DNA of 40,175 nt from Blastocatellia bacterium (GTDB taxonomy: Bacteria > Acidobacteriota > Blastocatellia > RBC074). Shown here in pieces: positions 15,761 to 23,577 of this stretch (positions are counted from its first letter, which is position 1; each line of letters opens with the position of its first letter). The notes under the pieces are model-generated. The model was given only the letters and a program-made list of their open reading frames with translations, searched no databases and was not told the DNA's origin. The stretch spans positions 1-40,175 of the forward strand of contig JAEUQN010000048.1 in assembly GCA_016789725.1 (NCBI GenBank), given 5' to 3'. The translations under genes and the position numbers were made by a program.

Positions 15761-16555
15761 ATGAAAATCCTTTTTCTCTTTATCCTTTTGAGTGCAATTC
15801 CGGCCCTGGCCGCGACGCAAGACAGCAACGAATTCCGCTGGCAAGGCCGCATCGCCGATGGCAAAACGCTGGAGATCAGAGGCGTGAATGGCGATGTACG
15901 CGCCGAAGAAGCGAGTGGAAGTGAAATCGAAGTGGTCGCCGTCAAGCGGGGACGCGGCAACGATCTGGATGCTGTCAAAGTTGAGATGGTCGAGCACGCC
16001 GACGGCATCACCTTCTGCACATCCTATCTGCAACGCGATGGTCAATGGGGCAAATGCAGCCCCGGCGGAGGTAGCCGGAACAACAATAACAAAAACAATG
16101 CCAACGTCAGCTACACCGTGCGCGTGCCAGCAGGCGTACATTTCAACGGTTACACCGTCAACGGCAGTGTGAATGCCAAAGAATTGGACGGCAATGTAGT
16201 CGCAACGACGGTGAATGGCGATGTGCGTGTTTCGACCACGGGCTATGCCGAAGCCCGCACCGTCAACGGCAGCATCAATGTAGACTGCGGGCGTGCAAAT
16301 TGGGATGACACGCTAAACTTCAGCACCGTCAACGGCAGCATCGAAGTCGCATTGCCCGCGTACACAAACGCCGAATTCAGCGCCAGCCTGGTCAATGGTT
16401 CCATCACGACCAACCTTCCGATCTTGCTGAAGGGCAGAGTAGACAAACGCCAGATGAACGGCACGCTTGGTGGCGGCGAAAGCAGCAGCCGCAAACTCCG
16501 AATGAATACCGTCAATGGTTCCATCACCGTGAAAAGCGGGCGTAGTGCCTCCTAG
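15761..16555 (+). CDS. DUF4097-type secreted beta-strand repeat protein with VNG repeats
   Basis: 264 residues with a signal peptide (cleavage near 'ALAATQ'). A (V/M)NG-centred motif recurs at residues 42, 133, 151, 168, 190, 211, 232 and 251 ('EIRGVNGDVRA', 'GYTVNGSVNA', 'FSTVNGSIEV' and so on), about 18-22 residues apart. That pattern fits a right-handed beta-helix-like fold, one rung per repeat. An Asn/Gly-rich insert lies at ~101-115. The DUF4097 family is usually called putative adhesin, but its true role is unknown. It sits between two ADOP permeases on the same strand; see also 21427 and 39774. Confidence 0.82.
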   Translation: MKILFLFILLSAIPALAATQDSNEFRWQGRIADGKTLEIRGVNGDVRAEEASGSEIEVVAVKRGRGNDLDAVKVEMVEHADGITFCTSYLQRDGQWGKCSPGGGSRNNNNKNNANVSYTVRVPAGVHFNGYTVNGSVNAKELDGNVVATTVNGDVRVSTTGYAEARTVNGSINVDCGRANWDDTLNFSTVNGSIEVALPAYTNAEFSASLVNGSITTNLPILLKGRVDKRQMNGTLGGGESSSRKLRMNTVNGSITVKSGRSAS

Positions 16556-16585
16556 ATCAGTTTTCAGTTGAGTGACAGGGACGAA

Positions 16586-16663
16586 CCACGGGGGACACTG
16601 GGCACACGGGGAAAGAAGCCTGTTTAGCTTTGTTCCCCCGTGATATCCGTGCTCCCCGTGGTC
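16586..16663. repeat. Imperfect inverted repeat before ADOP-B
   Basis: CCACGGGGGACACTGGGCAC (from 16586) is matched in reverse by CCGTGCTCCCCGTGG (ending ~16661). It belongs to the 'CCACGG' type of intergenic repeat found in many bacteria. No coding content. Confidence 0.55.
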
Positions 16664-16730
16664 TTCTTCCTATCTATCCATTTGAAAGTCGCCTGAAGTT
16701 ATTTTTAGACTGCAATAAGCTCCCATTTCT

Positions 16731-19217
16731 ATGCAAACACTCATCCAGGATTTGAAATTTGCCTTGCGCATGATGCGCAAAGCGCCGGGCTTCACGATTG
16801 TTGCCGTACTCGCGTTGGGACTCGGCATCGGCGTCAACACCGCAATTTTGAGCACCGTGAATGGCTTCATTCTGCGCCCGCTGCCGGTTGAAAAGCCCAC
16901 CGAACTCGTCACGGCGTTTTGGGGACGCAAGTCTGACCCGCAAGTCTGGAATGATCTCTCCTATCCCAACTACGTTGATTTGCGCAATCAAAACAAAAGC
17001 TTCTCCGGCCTTGCTGCCTGGAGCGCCATGAATTCGGCAAGCCTGAGCACAACCGACAGCCGCAACGCGGGCGACAGCGGGCGCGCGGAAATCATCTGGG
17101 GCGAAACGGTCAGCGGGAATTACTTCGAAGTGATGGGCGTCAAACCGATTTTTGGGCGCAGCTTTTTGCCCGAAGAAGATCGCACGCAAAACACACATCC
17201 GGTCGTCGTCATCAGTCACGCGCTGTGGCAACGCCGCTTCAATGCGGATGCGGCGATGGTAGGCAAAACGATTTACCTGAACGGCACGGCGTTCACGGTC
17301 ATTGGCGTTGCGCCGGAATCGTTCACCGGCTCGAAATTTGTGTTGCGGCATGCGTTCTGGGTTCCGTTGATGATGCGCTCGAAATTTGGCGTGGGCGCAG
17401 ATTGGGAAACGAACCGCGATTGGACGAACCTGAATTTATTCGGGCGACTGAAACCCGGCGTCACGATGGCGCAGGCCGAAGCGGATTTGAATTTGCTCGC
17501 GGACAGTTTGGCGAAGCAATACCCCGGCAACGCGGACACGAAAATCCAAGTGATGACTGAACTTGACGGGCGGTATCAGGATGTAACGAAGGTCTTCAAA
17601 CTCAGCGGCTTGCTGGCATTATGCGTGTCAGGCTTAGTCTTGTTGGTGGCGTGCGCGAATGTGGCGAATCTGATGCTGGCACGCGCCGCCGCACGATCCA
17701 GAGAGATCGGCATTCGCATCGCCATTGGCGCAGGACGGGGGCGAATCGTGCGGCAATTGCTGACCGAAAGTATGTTGCTCGCGTTGCTCGGCGGTATCGT
17801 GGGTTGGGTGTTTGCGTATGGTGGATCAGGGTTGGTATCGGCGTCGGTTCCGCCGATCCCCTGGCCGGTGAATTTGGAGGTTGCGCCGGATGGCTATGTC
17901 CTGAAATGGATGCTGGGCTTGTCGTTGTTGACGGGCGTGATTTTTGGGTTGGCTCCGGCGTTGCTGTCGTCGCGGCCTGACCTGGTCGCGGTTATCAAAG
18001 GCGATGCGGCAGGGCAAGCGACACATCGTCGCCGCTGGAATCTGCGCGGCGTGTTGGTCGTTGCGCAAGTCACCATCTCCATCGTTGTATTGATTTGTGC
18101 CGGACTGTTCCTGCGCAGCCTGAATCGAGCCTTGCAAGTTGATCCCGGCTTCAGCGCCGAGAATCTGGTGACGATGATGCTTGATCCAAGTTTGCTGGGC
18201 TATGACAAAGAAGCGGGCAAACGGTTTTACCTGGAACTCACCCGCCGCATCGAAGCACAGCCCGGTGTCCGCGCGGTTTCGTTGACGACGTATTTACCCT
18301 TGTCGGACAGTGGCAATGGGCGTGGCCCCATCGTCAAAGAAGGCGAAGCCGATCCGCCGCCGAATCAGGGCATCGGTTCCTCTTGCACGTTTGTTGCGCC
18401 GAAGTATTTCGAGACGACGCGGACGCCGCTCGTGATGGGGCGCGATTTCACCGACCGTGACAACGCCGACGCACCGCCTGTTGTGATCGTCAATCAACAA
18501 TTTGCGCGCAAGTTTTATGGCAGCGAACAAAATGCGATGGGCAAACGCTTTCGTTTCTGGAAAGGCACGCCGTTGATGGAAATTATCGGCATCACCAAAG
18601 ACGGGTATTATCGCAATTTGTACGAAGATCGGCAGACATACATGTTCCTGCCCGAATATCAAAACTACCAATCGCAAATGACGTTGCTGGTCAGCACGAA
18701 TTCTGCGGGCAATCTGAAAACCGTCGCCGAAAATGTGCGCCGCGAGATTGGGCAAATGGACGCACGCATTTCCGTTTTTGGAGTAGCGATGGCAGAAGAG
18801 AATATGTCGTTTGCGTATTGGGGGCCGCGTTTGGCAGCAGGCATGGCTTCGACGTTTGGCCTGTTGGCATTGTTGTTGGCGACGATGGGATTGTACAGCG
18901 TAATGACCTACGCGGTCGCACAACGCACGCGCGAGATTGGCATTCGGATGGCGCTCGGCGCGACAATTCGCGATGTGCTGCGCTTAATTGTCAGTCAGGG
19001 CATGCGAATGGTGCTGATCGGGATTATGTTGGGGCTGGTCGGAGCGTTTGCACTGACGCGCGTGCTGGCGAGTTTGTTGCTGGGCGTGGGCACGACTGAC
19101 CCACTAACTTTTGTCGGAGTCGCAATTTTGTTGGTTGCGATTGCGTTGTTGGCTTGTTGGTTACCGGCGCGACGCGCCACGAAAGTTGATCCGATGGTCG
19201 CGCTGCGGCAAGAATAA
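16731..19217 (+). CDS. ADOP-family (MacB/FtsX-type) ABC permease, copy B
   Basis: 828 residues, beginning MQTLIQDLKFALRMMRKAPG then 'LALGLGIGVNTAILSTVNGF' and ending 'CWLPARRATKVDPMVALRQE'. Two FtsX blocks: 'VACANVANLMLARAAARSRE' and 'YAVAQRTREIGIRMALGA', each followed by two further helices. It is the same architecture as copy A but clearly diverged in the periplasmic domains, so it is a paralogue rather than a recent tandem duplicate. No ATPase partner nearby. No clear Shine-Dalgarno; the start is fixed by the family's N-terminus. Confidence 0.92.
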   Translation: MQTLIQDLKFALRMMRKAPGFTIVAVLALGLGIGVNTAILSTVNGFILRPLPVEKPTELVTAFWGRKSDPQVWNDLSYPNYVDLRNQNKSFSGLAAWSAMNSASLSTTDSRNAGDSGRAEIIWGETVSGNYFEVMGVKPIFGRSFLPEEDRTQNTHPVVVISHALWQRRFNADAAMVGKTIYLNGTAFTVIGVAPESFTGSKFVLRHAFWVPLMMRSKFGVGADWETNRDWTNLNLFGRLKPGVTMAQAEADLNLLADSLAKQYPGNADTKIQVMTELDGRYQDVTKVFKLSGLLALCVSGLVLLVACANVANLMLARAAARSREIGIRIAIGAGRGRIVRQLLTESMLLALLGGIVGWVFAYGGSGLVSASVPPIPWPVNLEVAPDGYVLKWMLGLSLLTGVIFGLAPALLSSRPDLVAVIKGDAAGQATHRRRWNLRGVLVVAQVTISIVVLICAGLFLRSLNRALQVDPGFSAENLVTMMLDPSLLGYDKEAGKRFYLELTRRIEAQPGVRAVSLTTYLPLSDSGNGRGPIVKEGEADPPPNQGIGSSCTFVAPKYFETTRTPLVMGRDFTDRDNADAPPVVIVNQQFARKFYGSEQNAMGKRFRFWKGTPLMEIIGITKDGYYRNLYEDRQTYMFLPEYQNYQSQMTLLVSTNSAGNLKTVAENVRREIGQMDARISVFGVAMAEENMSFAYWGPRLAAGMASTFGLLALLLATMGLYSVMTYAVAQRTREIGIRMALGATIRDVLRLIVSQGMRMVLIGIMLGLVGAFALTRVLASLLLGVGTTDPLTFVGVAILLVAIALLACWLPARRATKVDPMVALRQE

Positions 19218-19280
19218 TGACACCGAACTTTTTGTGATGAGATTGCGTTAGAAAAGCATCCATTCAAAGTAAGGAGTGTC

Positions 19281-21167
19281 ATGCAGGAAAAAGAAACAAA
19301 CGCATTTGCAGAAAAGGTGGAAAACGCCTCGTTCCCGATTTCACAGAAACCGTGGCGACTGTGGCCGGGCATCGTCCTCGCCATCGTGTTGGCGCTGGTC
19401 GCGTATGTCATGCCGCGCATCGCGCCCGATCAGGACATCTTTGGATTTCCCCTCGGAATGATTTCCGCCATCGGAGGAGCCGTGTGCGGGCTGGCAATTG
19501 TCGTCTGGTGGGTGTTTTTCAGTCGCGCGCGCTGGATTGAACGCCTTGGCGCAATGCTCATGATGGCTGTCGCGCTGCTTGTCACCAAGCTGCTCGCCCA
19601 CGCATCTATTGCCGGGGCTGGGCGGGGAATGTTGATTTTCTTTGCCGCCATCCCCGGTGTCAGTCTTGCCCTTATAGTTTGGGCTGTTGCGACGCGGCGA
19701 CTTTCGCCCAGCGTTCGATGGGCGGCCTTGGCCGGACTGATTTTACTGGCCTGCGCGCCCTGGACGCTTTTACGAACCGAAGGCGTCAGCAATACAGTTT
19801 CGCAATATCGCTGGCGTTGGACGCCAACTGCCGAAGAGAGATTGCTGGCACAGGCCAACGACGAACTGAAACCGCTGCCAGCGGAGACGACAACGCCTGC
19901 TGCATCTCCGAGTGCCTCGCCTTCTACCTCGCCCACCGCCTCGCCTTCGCCGGGAGCTTCTGTTGCGGCCAGCCCTTCGCCTTCGGCTGCTGCAACGGCT
20001 GAGAAACCTGCCGAATGGCCCGGCTTTCGCGGGCAAAATCGTGACAGCGTGATTCGCGGGGTGCGGATCAAAACCGATTGGGCTGCCGCGCCGCCCGTGG
20101 AGATGTGGCGCAAGAAAATCGGCCCCGGCTGGTCATCCTTTGCTGTGCGCGGTGATTTGCTGTACACGCAGGAGCAACGCGGGGAAGAAGAATTAGTTGC
20201 GTGCTACAAACTGTCTTCGGGCGAGCCAGTGTGGCGACACAAAGACGCAGTTCGCTTCTGGGAATCGAATGCCGGAGCGGGGCCGCGTGCCACACCAACG
20301 CTGCACGGCAATCACGTCTATTCCTTTGGTGCAACGGGAATCTTGAATGCGCTCGACGCCACGAATGGCAAGGTTATTTGGACCCGCAATGTGGCTTCCG
20401 ATACGAAACAAAAGGTTCCCGAATGGGGCTTCGCCAGTTCGCCGTTGATCGTCAATGATGCCGTCATCGTTGCTGCGGCGAGCACACTTGCTGCGTATGA
20501 ACTCGCCACCGGAAAACCGCGCTGGCAAGGGCCGTCCTATAGTGGCGGTTACAGTTCGCCGCAACGCGTGACGATAGACGGCGTCGAGCAAATTGTGTTG
20601 CTGGGTGGCCCCGGCGCAATCAGCCTTGCCCCCGCCGACGGGAAACTTCTGTGGGAGCACAAATGGGAAGGCGCTTCGATCACCCAGCCCGCCGTGACTC
20701 CTGATGGTGACATCATCATCAATGCCCTCGCCACTTCGGGCGGTATCGGTACACGCCGCCTGGACGTCAAGCAAGCCGCAGGCAAATGGGCAGTCGAAGA
20801 AAAATGGACATCGAATGGATTGAAGCCGTACTTCAATGACTTCGTCGTTCACAAAGGTTTTGCCTACGGCTTTGACAACAACATCCTCGCCAGCATTGAC
20901 CTCGCCGACGGCAAACGTAAATGGAAAGGCGGACGTTACGGCAACGGGCAAATGGTGTTGTTGCCCGAACAGGATTTGTTGCTCGTGCTGTCGGAAGAAG
21001 GTGACCTCGCGTTGGTCAGCGCAACGACCGATCAGTACAAAGAAATCGCCAAGTTCCACGTGCTGGAAGGCAAGACGTGGAATCATCCGGCGTTGGTCGG
21101 CGATGTGCTGTTGGTGCGCAATGGCGAAGAGATGGCGGCGTTCCGACTGACGCGCGAGAAGAGTTGA
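19281..21167 (+). CDS. Membrane-anchored PQQ-type beta-propeller protein
   Basis: 628 residues. Residues ~25-165 contain about five hydrophobic segments, then a low-complexity Ala/Ser/Pro/Thr linker (~204-242, 'SPSASPSTSPTASPSPG'). A propeller of PQQ_2-type repeats begins at 'WPGFRGQNRDSVIRGV' (246 on); repeats include 'LNALDATNGKVIWTRNV' and 'LAAYELATGKPRWQG'. The 'WP.FRG..RD' opening is typical of the outer-membrane-assembly/PQQ-like propellers of Acidobacteria, Verrucomicrobia and Planctomycetes. There is no heme motif and I cannot place PQQ-binding residues, so enzyme activity is doubtful. Ribosome site AAGGAG before the ATG. Confidence 0.85.
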   Translation: MQEKETNAFAEKVENASFPISQKPWRLWPGIVLAIVLALVAYVMPRIAPDQDIFGFPLGMISAIGGAVCGLAIVVWWVFFSRARWIERLGAMLMMAVALLVTKLLAHASIAGAGRGMLIFFAAIPGVSLALIVWAVATRRLSPSVRWAALAGLILLACAPWTLLRTEGVSNTVSQYRWRWTPTAEERLLAQANDELKPLPAETTTPAASPSASPSTSPTASPSPGASVAASPSPSAAATAEKPAEWPGFRGQNRDSVIRGVRIKTDWAAAPPVEMWRKKIGPGWSSFAVRGDLLYTQEQRGEEELVACYKLSSGEPVWRHKDAVRFWESNAGAGPRATPTLHGNHVYSFGATGILNALDATNGKVIWTRNVASDTKQKVPEWGFASSPLIVNDAVIVAAASTLAAYELATGKPRWQGPSYSGGYSSPQRVTIDGVEQIVLLGGPGAISLAPADGKLLWEHKWEGASITQPAVTPDGDIIINALATSGGIGTRRLDVKQAAGKWAVEEKWTSNGLKPYFNDFVVHKGFAYGFDNNILASIDLADGKRKWKGGRYGNGQMVLLPEQDLLLVLSEEGDLALVSATTDQYKEIAKFHVLEGKTWNHPALVGDVLLVRNGEEMAAFRLTREKS

Positions 21168-21179
21168 GCAAGGCAAAAT

Positions 21180-21330
21180 GAGAATACGGAACAAACGAAA
21201 ATAACGGAACAGACGGAAAAGATCAGGGTGATCGAATGAAGAATAAAGCCTTGTCCGTTGGAGCATACAACACGAGAAGTATTATCGCTCTTTCCGTTTG
21301 TTCTGTTATTTCCGTCTGTTCCGTTTTCTC
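21180..21330. repeat. Long inverted repeat (ACGGAACA type)
   Basis: Arms 21180-21222 and 21288-21330 (GAGAATACGGAACAAACG...) are imperfect 43-bp inverted copies, each itself made of near-direct repeats 'ACGGAACAGACGGAAA'. The spacer 21223-21287 has no supported gene. Confidence 0.7.
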
Positions 21331-21426
21331 TCAAACCGTTCTGCAAAAAATAACTATGTCTGAAACCAATTGCACATCGGCATCACTCACTGACAGGTCA
21401 AATTTTATCTTCGGGGAGAAAAAAAC

Positions 21427-22257
21427 ATGAAACTTGTACAACTCATCGCGTTCGTCGTTCTCTTGTCCGCCGTCAGTCTGGCGCAATCCAAAAACTTCAA
21501 CCGCACCGTAGACTTTGCTGCGGGCGGCGATTTGCGCGTCAACACCGATGTCGGTACGGTGAAAATCACCTCGTGGGATCGCAACCAGGTCGAAGTCATC
21601 GCTCGCATTGAAGGCCGTGAAAACAATAATGTCAGCGCCGATTACATGCGGCGCGCGGTCGAAGCGACCGAGATTGAACTGATTGGCGGCGGCAGTCGGT
21701 TGACGGTCAAAGCCAATTACGACGACGTGCCGTATGACTCCAGTTGGGGCGGAAAAAATCGCGTCATCCCGCGTATCGAATGGGAAATCCGCGCGCCGCG
21801 TCGCGCCAACATTGATCTCGACACCGACCGTTCCGAAGCCGAAGTGCGTGGCTTTGAAGGTCGTCATTCGTTGAAAACAGACCGCACACCGTTGCGCGTC
21901 GAAGATATGAGCGGCGACATTCGCCTGAACATTGATCGCGGCAATCAAACGCGGCTCAACGGCATTCGCGGCAGCTTACAGATTGAAGCCGACCGCACCG
22001 ATTTGACGTTTGAGCGGTTGCAATTGATGGGCGATTCCAAAGTGCAAATGGATCGCGGCAAACTCGAAATGCGGATGGCCGGTTCGCAAGGGCTGAACCT
22101 GAGTATGAACAAAGAGCGCCGCAATTCATTCCAGAGCGATTTCCCGATCACGACGAGCAGCTTCAGCGATGACAAGATCGAAGGCGCGATCAATGGTGGC
22201 GGCCCACGTCTGACGCTGCATACGGATCGCACGCAGGTTTATTTGAAGAACAACTGA
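21427..22257 (+). CDS. DUF4097-type secreted beta-strand protein
   Basis: 276 residues. Signal peptide to 'VSLAQ' (residue ~20). The rest is beta-rich: 'GGDLRVNTDVGTVKITSWDR', 'VEVIARIEG', 'SGDIRLNIDRGNQTRLNGIR' and later 'RGKLEMRMAG'. Alternating 'DR..' and hydrophobic pairs resemble DUF4097/DUF4098 domains ('...v.....G.V.I.gwdr..V.V'). Function unknown. It is the third gene after ADOP copy B on the same strand. GGGGAGAA before the ATG is a usable ribosome site. Confidence 0.8.
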   Translation: MKLVQLIAFVVLLSAVSLAQSKNFNRTVDFAAGGDLRVNTDVGTVKITSWDRNQVEVIARIEGRENNNVSADYMRRAVEATEIELIGGGSRLTVKANYDDVPYDSSWGGKNRVIPRIEWEIRAPRRANIDLDTDRSEAEVRGFEGRHSLKTDRTPLRVEDMSGDIRLNIDRGNQTRLNGIRGSLQIEADRTDLTFERLQLMGDSKVQMDRGKLEMRMAGSQGLNLSMNKERRNSFQSDFPITTSSFSDDKIEGAINGGGPRLTLHTDRTQVYLKNN

Positions 22258-22265
22258 GTTCAATG

Positions 22266-22347
22266 GTAGAGCAAGCTTTCCTGTTTGCTGCCGACTTGTT
22301 ATGTTGTTCGTGCAAGTTATCAAGGCAAGCGTGCAAGCTTGCTCTAC
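22266..22347. repeat. Inverted repeat before the beta-lactamase-like gene
   Basis: Arms 22266-22278 and 22335-22347 (GTAGAGCAAGCTT) are perfect inverted copies; further pairing is broken. It overlaps the leader of the next gene, just upstream of its AGGAGGA site. Confidence 0.6.
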
Positions 22348-22366
22348 TGTTTCTCAGGAGGATTGT

Positions 22367-23437
22367 ATGCACCGTAAATTCACCGTGATTTTCGCGCTCG
22401 TGTTGTTGCTGTCGGCAGTTGTTCGTGCCGACAACGTAGACGACTACATCAAAGCCGAAATGCAGAAACAACGCATTCCGGGGCTTTCGCTCGCTGTCGT
22501 CAAAGAAGGCAAGATCATCAAGGCACAAGGCTATGGGTTGGCAAACGTCGAACACGGCATTCCGGCCAAACCCGAAACCGTCTACAAAATCGCGTCGGTC
22601 AGCAAACAGTTTCTGGCGACGGGAATTATGTTGCTGGTGCAAGATGGCAAGTTGCGCGTGGACGACAAGGTCAGCCAATATCTCGATGGCACACCTGAGA
22701 CTTGGAAACACATCACGATCCGACATTTCCTCACGCATACGTCAGGCGTTGTGCGCGAAGCGCCGGGCTTCAATGCCTTCAAAGTGCAAGACGATTTCGA
22801 TGTCATCAAAACGTCGTTCGAGTCACCGCTGCGTTTTACGACCGGAGAGAAATACGAATACTGCAATGTCGGCTATTTCTCGCTCGCGGAAATTATTCGG
22901 CGCGTGTCGGGCAAAGGCTGGGATGAGTTTTTGCAGCAGCGCGTCTTTGCGCCAAGCGGGATGACCGCGACACTTCCGACCTCGTATAAAGTGGTCGTGC
23001 CGAATCGTGCCGATGGGTACGACTGGAACAAAGACACGATGCAAAACGCGCTGGAGTATTTGGCGATTCGTCCAAGCGGTGCGTTTCTTTCGACCGTGCT
23101 GGATTTGGCGAAGTGGGATGCGATGCTCTACACCGACAAGATTCTCACGGCTGCCACACGCGAACAGATGTGGTCGCCAATGCCTTTGAATAATGGCATG
23201 AAGCATCCGTATGGTTTTGGTTGGGAACTGAATTCGCTTGGTAGTCACAAACAGGTCAGTCACGGCGGTTCGCTGCCGGGCTTTCGTTCCAATTTCGCGC
23301 GGTTCGTAGATGACAAACTTTCGATCATCGTGCTGACCAACAGCGGCAATGCCAATCCACAAACCGTCGTGAAGGGCGTGGCGGCGTTGTACTTCCCCGA
23401 TTTGGCAACGGCGGCAAAAGCGGCGGGAACAAGATAG
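22367..23437 (+). CDS. Secreted serine beta-lactamase/PBP-like hydrolase
   Basis: 356 residues from the ATG at 22367, preceded by AGGAGGA; the longer ORF start at 22301 is rejected. Signal peptide (MHRKFTVIFALVLLLSAVVR). Class-C beta-lactamase/PBP4* motifs are complete: SxxK as Ser77-Val-Ser-Lys80, YxN as Tyr165-Cys-Asn167, and the third motif His299-Gly-Gly. 'FLTHTSG' and 'YGFGWELN' are further family marks. These enzymes are usually periplasmic esterases, D-amino-acid peptidases or carboxypeptidases; real antibiotic hydrolysis is only one possibility. No regulator beside it. Confidence 0.9.
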   Translation: MHRKFTVIFALVLLLSAVVRADNVDDYIKAEMQKQRIPGLSLAVVKEGKIIKAQGYGLANVEHGIPAKPETVYKIASVSKQFLATGIMLLVQDGKLRVDDKVSQYLDGTPETWKHITIRHFLTHTSGVVREAPGFNAFKVQDDFDVIKTSFESPLRFTTGEKYEYCNVGYFSLAEIIRRVSGKGWDEFLQQRVFAPSGMTATLPTSYKVVVPNRADGYDWNKDTMQNALEYLAIRPSGAFLSTVLDLAKWDAMLYTDKILTAATREQMWSPMPLNNGMKHPYGFGWELNSLGSHKQVSHGGSLPGFRSNFARFVDDKLSIIVLTNSGNANPQTVVKGVAALYFPDLATAAKAAGTR

Positions 23438-23486
23438 CGGCTGCAAAATGGTCAATCCAGATGCAGATTGTTTCGCGTAAAATGAA

Positions 23487-23550
23487 GTTCAGAGTTCACG
23501 CTTCAGCGTGCTGCTCCGTGAGGAAACACGCTGAAGCGTGAACTCTGAAC
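23487..23550. repeat. Perfect 24-bp inverted repeat (GTTCAGAGTTCACG type)
   Basis: Arms 23487-23510 and 23527-23550 are perfect inverted copies with a 16-nt loop. Decayed copies occur at 31861-31924, and a right-end fragment flanks the element at 10200-10452. It lies 27 nt before the next gene. Confidence 0.85.
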
Positions 23551-23577
23551 AACTTGATCCAACTTCAGAGGTAGCAA

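Noticed and set aside
20193..21266. Long minus-strand ORF (357 aa) opposite the propeller gene
   Set aside because: It lies antisense to a well-supported CDS and has no recognisable domain; its length follows from codon bias.
22367..23437. Antibiotic-resistance beta-lactamase
   Set aside because: Motifs show a serine hydrolase only; no regulator or context points to resistance.
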